A stretch of 64,000 nucleotides of DNA from Treponema primitia ZAS-2 (GCF_000214375.1 NC_015578.1:2976001-3040000), one strand, 5' to 3'. Positions 1 to 9,710 are shown, counted from the first letter of the stretch. Notes: generated from the letters alone by a model not told the origin. Program-made: numbers and translations.

Positions 1-712
1 CATTACTCAGGGCGCTCGCATCGGTAAAGTAATAGAAAACCACACCGGAATTTTTTGCGGGGGCACCCCAATACCCATCCCATTTTTTAATGCTCAAAGA
101 ACTGCCCCGGTTCCAAGTATCCAGGGTGTAGGGGCCGGTCCCGTCTTCCTCAATCCTGAAATCCCTTCCGTCATCATTGACAATCCACATCACCGCGAGG
201 TGGTACAGGAACGAAATTGCAGGATTATTGAGGTGAAACACCACGGTCCTTGCATCCGGGGTATCAATACTTTTTACGTTTCTAAAGCTGGAAATCCGGG
301 CGCTCAGGGAACCGGGGGCAACAACCCGCTCCAGACTGGCTTTAACATCCGCGGAAGTAAGGAGCTTCCCGGAGTGAAACTTAACCCCATCCCGCAGTAT
401 TATGGTATAGCTCAGCCCATCCGCACTTTTCGTGTAACTGGCGGCCAGCAGATTTTCCACCTTCCCGTCATCAGTCAGCTTAAAAAGCCCCTCATACACA
501 TTTCCGCTAAGCGCCTCGTTTACGCCCTGCCCGCCCCCCTGGGTATTTGACAGGTTTGTCGGCTCATAGAGGGAACCGATATTGACAATCGTCGAGTCGG
601 GGCTTGCCCCGCTCCGGTCATTCTGCCCCTTGGCAAACCCGCTTTGGGCCGCAAAGAGGGAAAAAATCAGCAAGCCCGCAACCCAAAGGGTGGGTTTGTT
701 TTTAAGCTTCAT
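1..712 (-). CDS. ABC transporter substrate-binding protein, family 5 (partial)
   Basis: Reading the minus strand from the ATG at 712 gives an open frame that runs off the left edge, about 237 residues, so the C-terminal half is missing. It begins with a signal peptide (basic MKLKNKP, hydrophobic core, SGFA then KGQND); no lipobox cysteine is visible. The mature part has the SBP_bac_5 pattern: NEALSGNVYEGLFKL, SYTIILRDGVKFHSGK, LTSADVKASLERV and a later GTGPYTLDTW. Proteins of this family bind peptides, nickel or oligosaccharides in the periplasm and deliver them to an ABC permease; the ligand cannot be told here. A strong AAAGGAG ribosome site precedes the start. Its permease partners would lie to the left. 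Confidence 0.85.
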   Translation of the reverse strand, partial: MKLKNKPTLWVAGLLIFSLFAAQSGFAKGQNDRSGASPDSTIVNIGSLYEPTNLSNTQGGGQGVNEALSGNVYEGLFKLTDDGKVENLLAASYTKSADGLSYTIILRDGVKFHSGKLLTSADVKASLERVVAPGSLSARISSFRNVKSIDTPDARTVVFHLNNPAISFLYHLAVMWIVNDDGRDFRIEEDGTGPYTLDTWNRGSSLSIKKWDGYWGAPAKNSGVVFYYFTDASALSN

Positions 713-817
713 TTCAAACTCCTTTATATCATAGTAATAACATGTGTATTGTATATATTAATACCGAAGCTTTAATTCCGTCAAGGGGGTTTTTAGAATT
801 TTACGGAAATTGTCCTT

Positions 818-856
818 TCAGTAGGTCTCGATCCGGTTACCCGAGGGCCCCCAGTA
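818..856 (-). pseudogene. 3' remnant of an extradiol dioxygenase/glyoxalase-fold gene
   Basis: The minus strand encodes YWGPSGNRIETY followed by a stop. The catechol 2,3-dioxygenase at 8784-9710 has YFWEPSGNRIETY at its metal-binding glutamate, and most bases match over about 33 nucleotides. No longer reading frame continues upstream: the YibE/F gene ends at 873 in a different frame. The best reading is a fossil 3' tip of a related gene; chance similarity is possible over such a short length. Confidence 0.4.
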
Positions 857-872
857 AGGGGATACCCTATAC

Positions 873-2054
873 CTATTTTTCTACTGTCGTTTTGGTTTTT
901 TTCCGTTTAGGGATATACAGCAAGGTACCCATTACCGTCGTAATGGGGGCTACCAGGACAAGGCCGAAACTGCCAACTACGGTTTGGAGTATTTCTGCCG
1001 CCGTATAATTGATGTTTAAGATATTGCTGTTGGATATTCCCTGGCCCATAAAAAGCATCAACATGGCGAGATATCCCCCACTGTACGCAAGGAGGAGGGT
1101 CGTCGTCATGGTACCGATAACCGAGCGCCCGATATTGTTACCCGATAGAAATAGTTTTTTAGCGGAAATATCGGGGTTGAGGCTGACGATTTCGTTCATT
1201 GCCGCCGAAATATCCATGGAAAGATCCATTACCGCTCCTGATGCGGAAAGGACCACTCCGGCGATAAAAATACGGGTAAGGTTGAGGTTGATGAACCCTG
1301 CATAAAGCAGGGTTTCTGAGAAAGGACGTACTGCGCCGTTGATATTGAAAGGTTCGGTAAAGCAAAGGGCCATCACAGAGGTTATCGCAAGCCCGATTGT
1401 CGCACCCAGAAGGGCAACGACTCCTTTTTTATTGAGTCCCGCCACCAGGAATAAAATAGCTGCGGATAAAATAGAGACGGTTATAAAACTCAGGATGATG
1501 GGATCGATGCCCCGCAGCATGGCGGGGATCATCAGTTTCCATACCGTAAGGGCGGTAAAGAAAAAGGAAAGTATCGCTTGGAACCCGAAAAAGCCCCCGT
1601 AAAACAACAGAAAACAGGCAAAAATCACCAGGAGAATTAATTCGACCCGCAGCCGGTAATGGTCTGCCGCATTTGCCCAGGCGACAATATCTCCCTGGGT
1701 GGAAATATTCAGCAGAGTGCGATCCCCAATTTCAAATACCCGATCCAGATCCATCTTGCCCAGAAAATGATTCCCCGTGCTGAGGATTCGCCCTTTCCAA
1801 CGCCCCGCGAGCACCTCAACATCAATACGCTGGGAACCGGAGAGGACTAAACCATATTCTCTAAACTGCGAATTATCGACTGCAACAACTTTTCCTTCAA
1901 CATGTTCAACCCCTGTGGCTTGACGATTTTCAAAACCCGTGGGGATGAACAATAGAATTACACACAAAAGAAGAATACAGCATGAAAAGACAATATCCTT
2001 CTTCTGTGCATTGTGAAAGAAAAGGGAACTATAGTTTTTCTTCCCCGGTTCCAT
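873..2054 (-). CDS. YibE/F-like multipass membrane protein
   Basis: A 393-residue protein. One transmembrane helix near residues 24-40 is followed by an extracytoplasmic segment of about 90 residues (EGKVVAVDNSQFREYG onward), then about seven hydrophobic helices from residue 135 to 380. This is the layout of the YibE/F family (PF07907), integral membrane proteins of unknown biochemical role, sometimes suspected to be transporters. The conserved ASGAVMDLSMDISAAMNEI segment between helices is typical. The start lies 7 bases after the alkaline phosphatase stop, with GGAG inside the end of that gene, so the two are almost certainly cotranscribed. Confidence 0.8.
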   Translation of the reverse strand: MEPGKKNYSSLFFHNAQKKDIVFSCCILLLCVILLFIPTGFENRQATGVEHVEGKVVAVDNSQFREYGLVLSGSQRIDVEVLAGRWKGRILSTGNHFLGKMDLDRVFEIGDRTLLNISTQGDIVAWANAADHYRLRVELILLVIFACFLLFYGGFFGFQAILSFFFTALTVWKLMIPAMLRGIDPIILSFITVSILSAAILFLVAGLNKKGVVALLGATIGLAITSVMALCFTEPFNINGAVRPFSETLLYAGFINLNLTRIFIAGVVLSASGAVMDLSMDISAAMNEIVSLNPDISAKKLFLSGNNIGRSVIGTMTTTLLLAYSGGYLAMLMLFMGQGISNSNILNINYTAAEILQTVVGSFGLVLVAPITTVMGTLLYIPKRKKTKTTVEK

Positions 2055-2060
2055 AGCTTA

Positions 2061-3677
2061 TTACTCCAGCTGACCAATAGCCACGACTTTCTTGAATATA
2101 TCCGTATTGTCATAGTACCCATTGAACAGTTCATTCCCTACGCCGATAACCGAAACAGGGGTTGGAAGTCCTGTATGGGAGAAGGTAGTCCAGCTCACCC
2201 CTGATTTTTGATCAAGTATATGAACGAGGGCGGTCGTGAAAGGATCCGCCATGTACCCGTAGGAAAGGTAATAGTCATTCGTCATGGGTGAAGAGGCAGG
2301 GCGTTCCTTCGGTTCCAGCAGTGTGTATGCCAGCGCTTTTTCCAGATCCGCTGTCTCAGATTCCGTAAGGGTTTGGCCTAGTGTTATGTAAGCACTCGAA
2401 TCGCCCCCTTTGGCTGCCTGTTGAAGCCGTGCAACTTCGGTAGCATTGTACGGTCGGAGGCCGAAATATTTTTCGATCACGGGATACACATCAGCCAGCT
2501 TTTTAATATTAGGATTTTCTGCCCTGTAGGCCGGAAATATTTCTTTATTAAAAGCATCAAAGGAACATTTCTGTCCTGAAAGTTTATTTAAGAATGCATC
2601 GTAGCCGGTCCCGGCGTAGCCCAGGGTCATACCGCCGGTTTCATGGTCTCCGGTAACCACAATAAGGGTTTCGTTGGGGTGTTTCAGATAGAAGTCGTAG
2701 GCAGCCTTAACTGCCTCATCAAGGGAGATTACATCATAAATCGTGCCTGCCGCATCATTTGCGTGACAGGCCCAGTCAACCTTGCCACTTTCTACCATCA
2801 TGAAGAACCCATTGGGGTTATCCAGGACTTCGATCCCCTTGGCGACAAACTGTGAAAGCTGAATGTCCCGGTCATCCAGATCAATGGCATAAGGAACCGC
2901 TTTGTCAGAATCCAGTCTGGGGTTGATAGCTATAATCTTATCATCCCCTGCTTTGAGCCGGTTAAAGTCTTCTTTGGTGTTGAATATTTTATACCCAGCT
3001 TCTTTTAATATTTCATTAATATCCCGCTGGTCCTTTTTTGCTCCCGTGGGCTGTTTAAAACCTCCGCCGCCGAAATAGTTAAAGTTACTTTCGGCCAGCT
3101 GCAGGGATATATCGTAGTAGAAATCCCGGCTGGGAACCGAAGCGTAGAAAGACGCCGGAGTCGCGTGATCCAGAGAAACGGTAGTAACAATGCCCACTTT
3201 CAGTCCCTTATTCCTTGCCAGCTTTGCCATGGATGTATAGGGGAATGACGTTGTCGGGTCCATGCCTACCACTCCGTCCCGTGTCTTTAGTCCGGTAGCA
3301 ATCGCCGTTCCCGCAGAAGAAGAATCGGTGATCAGGGAGTTACTGGAATAGGTGCTGCTGAACCCCTGTCCGGGGAAGCCGCTCATCAACATACGTTCAA
3401 TCGCAGGAGTAAAATCGGTAACCCCATTACCTGCACCGAATGTACCACCTTCCCGGGCAACCGCATTCTCATAATTCCGGGTGTTTTTCTGACTGGCCAA
3501 GTACATCTCCGTGGTGGTTCTTTGGGGAATTGATGTTCCATCCCCAATAAACACAAAGATATACTTTGCTTTGCCCTTTAAATTCCCCTGTTGCTCCGAC
3601 TTTTGACTCCCACCGCCGGCAAATACCAGGGTGAATGCAGTCAGAAACAGTACGAAAACCGATGCGACTTTTTTCAT
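2061..3677 (-). CDS. Secreted alkaline phosphatase (PhoA family)
   Basis: A 538-residue phosphomonoesterase. Signal peptide at residues 1-20 (MKKVASVFVLFLTAFTLVFA), so it acts outside the cytoplasm. Family motifs are intact: FVFIGDGTS (metal-binding Asp), DSSSAGTAIATG (the serine that is phosphorylated), ESGKVDWACHAND and VTGDHETGG (zinc ligands). It is somewhat longer than E. coli PhoA. It releases inorganic phosphate from organic phosphates. It heads a two-gene operon with the YibE/F protein. A good ribosome site (GGAG) precedes the ATG; no obvious Pho box was recognised. Confidence 0.92.
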   Translation of the reverse strand: MKKVASVFVLFLTAFTLVFAGGGSQKSEQQGNLKGKAKYIFVFIGDGTSIPQRTTTEMYLASQKNTRNYENAVAREGGTFGAGNGVTDFTPAIERMLMSGFPGQGFSSTYSSNSLITDSSSAGTAIATGLKTRDGVVGMDPTTSFPYTSMAKLARNKGLKVGIVTTVSLDHATPASFYASVPSRDFYYDISLQLAESNFNYFGGGGFKQPTGAKKDQRDINEILKEAGYKIFNTKEDFNRLKAGDDKIIAINPRLDSDKAVPYAIDLDDRDIQLSQFVAKGIEVLDNPNGFFMMVESGKVDWACHANDAAGTIYDVISLDEAVKAAYDFYLKHPNETLIVVTGDHETGGMTLGYAGTGYDAFLNKLSGQKCSFDAFNKEIFPAYRAENPNIKKLADVYPVIEKYFGLRPYNATEVARLQQAAKGGDSSAYITLGQTLTESETADLEKALAYTLLEPKERPASSPMTNDYYLSYGYMADPFTTALVHILDQKSGVSWTTFSHTGLPTPVSVIGVGNELFNGYYDNTDIFKKVVAIGQLE

Positions 3678-3715
3678 AGTCCTCTCCTTTGCAAAAATAC
3701 TTTGCAGCTAATATA

Positions 3716-3738
3716 AATTGGCTGAAAAACAGCCAATT
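3716..3738 (-). terminator. Hairpin between the GH3 and phosphatase genes
   Basis: AATTGGCTG-AAAAA-CAGCCAATT forms a perfect 9-bp stem. On the minus strand it is followed by a T/A-rich stretch without a clean U-run, so it is at best a weak terminator for the GH3 gene. A second small hairpin, GATCCC-tatgc-GGGATC, lies at 3750-3766. Confidence 0.5.
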
Positions 3739-3772
3739 CTTAATACTCAGATCCCTATGCGGGATCAGGGAT

Positions 3773-5995
3773 TCACTTGGGACCGTATTTTACGGTTCGC
3801 CAATCTGATATTACCCCGTGCCAGTTAGACCCAAAGGCGAAATCATAGGTATTACCGCATTCATCCTTGTATGGCTTCATATCCCGGGGAACATCCTCAA
3901 ACTGAGCTTCCACGGTTTCCATATCCAGGGGCATTTGAAAAGGGAGCAGTGCAGAGGGTTCTGCCGTTCCACTGAGAATATCCAGAAGAACTTGAGCCCG
4001 TACCCCAAAGTGCAAAATAAGGGCATCGCAAGCTGTCTCAAATTCACTGACTATAAAAGGGTTTTTAGCATTAGCAACAACGATTACCGGCTTTCCGGGC
4101 ATTAATTTTCTTGTGTCAAGAATCATATCAAGATCGCTTTCGTTTTCAGTTGTAGTTGTTTTATTGTAATAGGAACGATCCTCACCGGCGATACTTTCTT
4201 TACGTGCTGATTTTGCAGTATATGGACGGTACTGAAGGCTTATGGGCAAATAGCCTTTCTCTTTACTATAGGGAAGGCTTTTTGGGGATCCAATAAAACA
4301 GATTGCCCCATCGGCATTTTCAGGATTATCGGTCACTTCAAAAAAATTTTCCAGCAGAGTTCGGCTAATGGGGGAGACATCCCGGGCTTCAATGGACCGC
4401 CCGAACCAGTCGGTACTTTTTCCGAGATGCCGTATAGGGATATAGACCTTTGTTTTCTTTGCCAGGGGCAGGACATTTCCTTTATTTTTCAGGAGAACAA
4501 CGCTTTTTACCTGAGCCTCATAGCCAAGCCTTACAAAGTCCGCTCTTCCCGCAATTTTGCGTGATTCTTCGGTGTCAAGATAGGGGTTTTCAAAAAGCCC
4601 GGTACGGAAAATATTACGCAGAAGCCTGGCCGCAGAAAGCTCAAACCGTTCCCGCATATAGTGCTCGCCCTTTTCCTTTACACCCATCTCATAAGCATCC
4701 AGTACGGGTTTAATATCGTTGTTGCCTCCGAATTGATCTACCCCTGCCATGAGAATCTTATAGTGCCGTTCTGCAATCGAAAGGGTTTCTACTCCCCAGC
4801 ATTTTCCGCCTAATACTTTATCAAGATCCCCAAAGTCACTGGTAATAAGCCAGTCAGTGCATATCACACCATCGAAGCCGTATTTTTGCCGTAATAAATC
4901 GGTAATAATATATTTATTGTAGGAATTCCCAACGTTTTCGCCGTACCGGGTATCAATGCCATAGGAAATGGTGTAATAGGGCATAACTGCCGAAGCCGAG
5001 GAGGTTTTCCCGTCCAGCTTAAATGCGCCATTAATAAAAGGCTTTAATTGTTCTTCCAGATTGTTCCCGGGATACACCGCATATTTACCGAATCCGTAAT
5101 GGGCATCCCTGCCGCCCTCCCCGCTTCCTCCTCCGGGCCAGTGTTTTGCCATGGCATTTACGCTGTCAAATCCCCAGCCGCCTTCTATCTCCTGTACTCC
5201 TTCGGAAGTTTGAAAACCATCACAATAGGCCCGGGCCATATCCACAGCAAGATCTGTTACTTCCCCAAAAGTACCGGTGAAGCGGTTCCAGCGCGGGTCC
5301 GAGGAAAGATCTATCTGGGGAGAAAGGGCCGTGGTGATACCCATGGCGCGGTATTCCTTTGAAGCAATTAGGCCGAATTGTTTTACTACATTCGGGTCAA
5401 AGGTGGCTGCAAGCCCGATGTGATCCGGCCATATAGAAATATCACCCCCCGCACCCATATTGAATTCCGCTGTAACCGACGGTGTATGCCGGGGATCGGA
5501 ACTGATGTTTACCGGAATTCCCAAGCCCAGGGATTCGACGAAAGCCTGGGCTTGGTTGCTCCATTTTGCCGCTGTTACTGCATCGTCCGCCATCGCCATA
5601 AGGACATGACGCAGCTTATCGTCTTTAAGGAATTTTTTCTGTCCCTCCGTGAGATCATACACATGCTGCCGGGTATCCTGAGCATTCTGCCCGGGGTACA
5701 TCATTTCGGACAAGAGACTATTCCGGGCAATTGCCTGATGGGAGCTATAGAGCATCAATCCTGCGATTTCTTCTATAGAAAGCCTTTTTACCAGGTCTTT
5801 TATCCGTTCTGAAAAGGGCAAGCGCCAATCCTCGTAAGGGTCAAGTTTTCCGTTGCCATTGAGGTCCTTGAAGGCAAATCCATCCTGTTCAAGGATACGA
5901 TCTTTATTATCAGTTTGTATTCCTAAAGTGGCTCCGCCTTTGTTAACAATGAGCACATAGCCATCTTTTTGAATCATCTCCCATTTCTTTTCCAT
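3773..5995 (-). CDS. Glycoside hydrolase family 3 (beta-glucosidase/beta-xylosidase type)
   Basis: A 740-residue retaining exo-glycosidase. The N-terminus carries DLNGNGKLDPYEDW (residues 44-57), the EF-hand-like stretch common in GH3 enzymes of gut bacteria. The TIM-barrel domain contains KHWPGGGSGEGG (substrate-binding Lys-His) and GVICTDWL near residue 380, whose Asp is the family nucleophile. The alpha/beta sandwich domain begins near SVVLLKNKGNVLPL. No signal peptide is seen, so it probably acts on imported oligosaccharides. Substrate is inferred only: the next gene upstream is an AraC regulator fused to a GH39 (xylosidase) domain, which suggests xylosides or mixed beta-glycosides. Confidence 0.9.
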   Translation of the reverse strand: MEKKWEMIQKDGYVLIVNKGGATLGIQTDNKDRILEQDGFAFKDLNGNGKLDPYEDWRLPFSERIKDLVKRLSIEEIAGLMLYSSHQAIARNSLLSEMMYPGQNAQDTRQHVYDLTEGQKKFLKDDKLRHVLMAMADDAVTAAKWSNQAQAFVESLGLGIPVNISSDPRHTPSVTAEFNMGAGGDISIWPDHIGLAATFDPNVVKQFGLIASKEYRAMGITTALSPQIDLSSDPRWNRFTGTFGEVTDLAVDMARAYCDGFQTSEGVQEIEGGWGFDSVNAMAKHWPGGGSGEGGRDAHYGFGKYAVYPGNNLEEQLKPFINGAFKLDGKTSSASAVMPYYTISYGIDTRYGENVGNSYNKYIITDLLRQKYGFDGVICTDWLITSDFGDLDKVLGGKCWGVETLSIAERHYKILMAGVDQFGGNNDIKPVLDAYEMGVKEKGEHYMRERFELSAARLLRNIFRTGLFENPYLDTEESRKIAGRADFVRLGYEAQVKSVVLLKNKGNVLPLAKKTKVYIPIRHLGKSTDWFGRSIEARDVSPISRTLLENFFEVTDNPENADGAICFIGSPKSLPYSKEKGYLPISLQYRPYTAKSARKESIAGEDRSYYNKTTTTENESDLDMILDTRKLMPGKPVIVVANAKNPFIVSEFETACDALILHFGVRAQVLLDILSGTAEPSALLPFQMPLDMETVEAQFEDVPRDMKPYKDECGNTYDFAFGSNWHGVISDWRTVKYGPK

Positions 5996-6093
5996 AAAAT
6001 ATACTCCCGAAAATCTTTACAATTTTACCATGAAGAGTTTCGGTTTTCTATCCAATTCTGGATATTTTTATAGGCATATTTTGCGGACTAGGG

Positions 6094-8595
6094 CTATTCC
6101 ACTGTTTTTTTGAGAATGATCATCTTAATGCCCTGAGGCGGTACGATAACCTGGGTTGTAAAAGATCCTGTCAGAGAAATTGATTTTACCGTTGTATGAG
6201 GATGGGCCATGGATCGCAAATATTCTGTATCATACGAAGAAAGCTCCTGGGGAAAACCCATATCAGCAAAGATATCAAAGGCGCTTCCGTGGGTCCGGTC
6301 CAGGGTATATTCCCGTGCCGTATACTTTCCCGAGAGTCCCTGTACGGTAAAGGCAAACAGTGCAGGAGATTTTTTTTCAAAAACCTCGTAACGGGTAGTA
6401 AAACTGAGCAGTGAATGGTCCCCTTCGGTAAAAAATTGATCGTAGTACACATAGCGGAAGATCAGGATGGCAATACCGTCGTCTTTCTTGGTGATAACAT
6501 ATTCATCACCCCTGGCGAGAATAGCTCCCCGCACATGGTGCAGAAACCATAAGGCCCACCAGGAAGGCTTGCGGATTCCCTCGGCAGTAACCAGCCCAAA
6601 ACCGCCGCCGAAGGCAGGGATGAGTATTTCGTCTTCCTCGAAAATATCCGATAGGGTCCAGAAAGCTATTCCGTTCAGACGATCATGGTTGCACAGGTAG
6701 TTATACAGCAGGTGACACGCAGCAAACATGGTATCCAAAAGGTAATTACCATGTTCGGCTGAAATATTAAATTCAGTTATAAATATTTTGTTTACCCGCT
6801 TATTAAGACGGGCTATTTTTTCTGTATAGGTGGTAACACAATCGGTAAAATGATTCCTGTCCCCTATTCGTGATAAAGCATGGCGGCGATGGTTAGTGGA
6901 ATTCCAATTGCTCTCCCCATAAATATGAAAGGTAAAGCAATCAAGGGGCAAATTATTAGCATTGAGAAATTCAACAAATGTGTCCAGCCATTTATCGTAC
7001 CCCGGCATTGGCTGAATAATGGAGGGCCCCGCTATCTTAAGGGCATGGTCCGCCCTGAGAAAGGCTTCCGCAGTGGCTTTATAAAAGGCAAAATATTCTT
7101 CCTGGGAAGAGACGCACAAAAAATCCGGCTCATTCCATATTTCAAAATACCAGCGCCGCACCTCCTCCCTGCCGTACCGGTCGATGCAATGATTCGCAAA
7201 AGCCGTGATGAGGGCCGCCCATTCGCTTAAATCCCGGGGTAAGGAAATATTGCCCCGGTACCGGAAAATGGTTTTCTCACCGCTTTTAAAAGCATTGGGC
7301 ATAAAGGTTAGATCCACCATAGGGCATACGCCGGTTTCCGTAAGAAAATCGAATACCCGGTCGATATAGGTCCAACAGAACTGTATCTTGCCTTCTTTGT
7401 CCCGATTTACTACCCGCATCTCTTCGCCGAAAATCCCGTGGAACCTCAGGTGCCTTATCCCCAGCTCCTTTGCGGCTTCCCGGATTTGATTCTGCAAATC
7501 AGAGCGCAGACAATCGTAGGCTCTTCCTACAGAGCCAAGGTCTTCCCAATTGGGGAAAAGCTCCCCCTCCACGGCCTTTCCGGCGTCCACAATGATGTTG
7601 TTTTCCAGTATTAATTCCACGCTTGATAAGGCAGCACTTGGAGATGGCACAGCGAGATATTCCTGTAGTTGGGAAAGCACCTGAAGCGAATCAAAATTCA
7701 TATAGGCGTAGGAATCTGAATTTTCAAAGGGGGCGAATGAAACCTGCTGATGCCGGTATTCTCCCGGGGTAATACCGTGGAAATCTTTAAATACCTTATT
7801 AAAAGCCTTTACGCTGGTAAATCCGCAGCCCAGAGCAATATCGCTGATGAGCATTTCCTTTTGGGAAAGCATGTTGGTAGCGTTATAAAGCCGTATCTGG
7901 TTGAGATATTCCAGAAAAGAGATACCCACATTGTCCTTAAAAAAATGGGAAAAATAATAGACGCTTAACCCTGCTCGATCGGCCAGAGTATTCAGGGTTA
8001 TCCGTTCCGCATAGTTTTTTTGTATATACTTAAGGAGGCTGTGAATACGTCCGTATTCTTTATTCCGTTTATCATCAGGGGCGATTAGCTGATTTTTGGA
8101 AGGGACGCTGCGGATAATCAGGGCCATCAGGGTATTGAGCAGTCCCTCTATAACCAGTTGATAGCCATTTTCGTTTTTACGATATTCCTCCAGTATGGAA
8201 GCGAAAAGATACCGAAGTCTGCTTAGAAAATTGGCTATTTCTTCTTTTTGATTTTCACCGGCGTAATTACGGAGCATTTCTCTGGGCCAGAGGATATAAC
8301 AGTTTTCCAGCGCAGGGTAATGTTTGACACAAAAGGCCGGATCTATCTGTAAAACCGCAACAATAGTATCTTCGCTGCCCGCAGTGCTGTGGATCTCATT
8401 GGCATTAATAAAAAATAAATCGTCCTGCACCAGTTCATACCGCTGCCCTCCTACGGTAAGCTGTATATGCCCTTTAAGGACCAATATTATTTCAATTTCA
8501 GTATGCCAATGGAGCCGAAAACGACTACCACCGTGAATCAGAATATGGACACTGAGCCCTTGTTTATAATGGACAATCTCGTAATTTGTATCCAT
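6094..8595 (-). CDS. AraC-type regulator fused to a GH39 glycosidase domain
   Basis: An 833-residue fusion. Residues about 15-90 form a cupin sensor (HWHTEIEIILVLKG); about 190-290 form the double helix-turn-helix of AraC proteins (YAERITLNTLADRAG, SDIALGCGFTSVKAFNKVF, GITPGEYR). The C-terminal 500 residues match GH39 beta-xylosidases and keep both catalytic glutamates: FEIWNEPDF (acid/base) and KIFITEFNIS (nucleophile). A single cytoplasmic polypeptide therefore has a transcription factor and an apparently intact sugar hydrolase; the hydrolase fold may serve as the sugar sensor or still cleave substrate. It lies upstream of the GH3 gene in the same direction and probably controls it. Confidence 0.87.
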   Translation of the reverse strand: MDTNYEIVHYKQGLSVHILIHGGSRFRLHWHTEIEIILVLKGHIQLTVGGQRYELVQDDLFFINANEIHSTAGSEDTIVAVLQIDPAFCVKHYPALENCYILWPREMLRNYAGENQKEEIANFLSRLRYLFASILEEYRKNENGYQLVIEGLLNTLMALIIRSVPSKNQLIAPDDKRNKEYGRIHSLLKYIQKNYAERITLNTLADRAGLSVYYFSHFFKDNVGISFLEYLNQIRLYNATNMLSQKEMLISDIALGCGFTSVKAFNKVFKDFHGITPGEYRHQQVSFAPFENSDSYAYMNFDSLQVLSQLQEYLAVPSPSAALSSVELILENNIIVDAGKAVEGELFPNWEDLGSVGRAYDCLRSDLQNQIREAAKELGIRHLRFHGIFGEEMRVVNRDKEGKIQFCWTYIDRVFDFLTETGVCPMVDLTFMPNAFKSGEKTIFRYRGNISLPRDLSEWAALITAFANHCIDRYGREEVRRWYFEIWNEPDFLCVSSQEEYFAFYKATAEAFLRADHALKIAGPSIIQPMPGYDKWLDTFVEFLNANNLPLDCFTFHIYGESNWNSTNHRRHALSRIGDRNHFTDCVTTYTEKIARLNKRVNKIFITEFNISAEHGNYLLDTMFAACHLLYNYLCNHDRLNGIAFWTLSDIFEEDEILIPAFGGGFGLVTAEGIRKPSWWALWFLHHVRGAILARGDEYVITKKDDGIAILIFRYVYYDQFFTEGDHSLLSFTTRYEVFEKKSPALFAFTVQGLSGKYTAREYTLDRTHGSAFDIFADMGFPQELSSYDTEYLRSMAHPHTTVKSISLTGSFTTQVIVPPQGIKMIILKKTVE

Positions 8596-8722
8596 AACGG
8601 CTTAGTATAAAGCCTCTTTCAGATATACGCAAGTAAAAATGAATTTTGCCCCATTCTTTTTTTTATGGGCAATTTTTGCTTTTTTCCGGGGCATTTCTTT
8701 CGCCCCATAAATTATGTAATGT

Positions 8723-8757
8723 CAAAAAAAAGTCCCCACCGGACACCCGGCAGGGAC
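8723..8757 (-). terminator. Terminator of the meta-cleavage operon
   Basis: AGTCCC at 8731 pairs with GGGACT ending at 8757, with an inner CCGG/CCGG pairing. On the minus strand the stem is followed by a run of eight T. It lies just past the catechol dioxygenase stop codon at 8784. Confidence 0.85.
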
Positions 8758-8783
8758 TCTCTTTTACATAAGGACGCGCAGGA

Positions 8784-9710
8784 TTAGGTAACCACTTCCA
8801 GGAAGCTGGGTATCATTTCCCCGGAGAAGTAGAAAAGACCCCTACCGAGCTGGTCCGCGTCCCATACCCGCTGGGGATTGTCCGGGTATGCGGTGTAGCC
8901 GCCGCAATAGGTCTCGATGCGGTTGCCCGAGGGTTCCCAGAAGTAGATGGTGGTGCCCCGGGTGATGGCGTGCCGGGTGGGGCCTATGTCCAGTTTCAGG
9001 TGGTTGATGGCGATAAGGTCCGCGGCGTTGAGAACGTCCTGCCAGGTTTCCAGGAAGAAGGCGAAGTGATGCATCTTGCCGGGCTTGGGGTATTCCACAA
9101 AGGCCAGATCGTGGGCTTTGTTGGAGCCGGTGATCCAGGCGGCGAGCCGCTTCCCGTCCGGGGTATTACAAACTTCGGGGACGTACATGTCGAAGACTTC
9201 TTTCATGAACCGTTCCGCTTCATCAATGCCGGGTCCGTAGAGGAGGAAGTGATCCAGCCTAGTGGCCCTCATGCCCCGGGGCTGCTCGTGCCAAATGTCG
9301 GGGTTCTTGATCGGGGGGAATTTCTTGGCCAGTTCCACCTCCGCATAAACCTGGAGCTGGTGGCCCGTACAGATGGTAAAGGCATAGCGTTTGCCAAAAC
9401 CGGGCTGCTCGTCGTTGGCCTTGAGTTCTGTCACCTTATAGCCGAATTTTTCGGTCTTTACCTTGATTTCCTCCAGGGCCTTGACATCCGCTACCTTAAA
9501 GGCCACGTAATCCAAGCCGGCTTCAGAGGCCTTGCGGAGCACCACGCTGTGATGATCAAATTCATCGTAGCATTTCAGCATTACCCGGCCATCGCTGGTC
9601 CGTCCGACTTCATCCAATCCGACAACGTTCTTGTAGCAATCCAGGGTCTTATCCAAATCCAGCACCCGCAGCTGAATGAGACCTGGTCGAAGCGTTGATT
9701 TAAATCCCAT
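8784..9710 (-). CDS. xylE: Catechol 2,3-dioxygenase (extradiol, meta-cleaving)
   Basis: A 308-residue enzyme, the normal length for XylE/DmpB. It opens catechol with O2 to 2-hydroxymuconic semialdehyde using Fe(II). Two glyoxalase-fold halves are visible. The iron ligands are present: His in RLDHFLLYGPG, His in KMHHFAFF and Glu in PSGNRIETY. A GGAGG ribosome site supports the start. It is the last gene of a tight six-gene operon whose other members process its product. The need for O2 is striking in a genome otherwise built for fermentation; the same pathway has been reported for Treponema primitia. Confidence 0.95.
   Translation of the reverse strand: MGFKSTLRPGLIQLRVLDLDKTLDCYKNVVGLDEVGRTSDGRVMLKCYDEFDHHSVVLRKASEAGLDYVAFKVADVKALEEIKVKTEKFGYKVTELKANDEQPGFGKRYAFTICTGHQLQVYAEVELAKKFPPIKNPDIWHEQPRGMRATRLDHFLLYGPGIDEAERFMKEVFDMYVPEVCNTPDGKRLAAWITGSNKAHDLAFVEYPKPGKMHHFAFFLETWQDVLNAADLIAINHLKLDIGPTRHAITRGTTIYFWEPSGNRIETYCGGYTAYPDNPQRVWDADQLGRGLFYFSGEMIPSFLEVVT

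Noticed and set aside
8970-9698. 242-codon open frame antisense to catechol dioxygenase
   Set aside because: A shadow of a GC-rich gene. The dioxygenase has all its metal ligands and a good ribosome site; the antisense frame has no motif.
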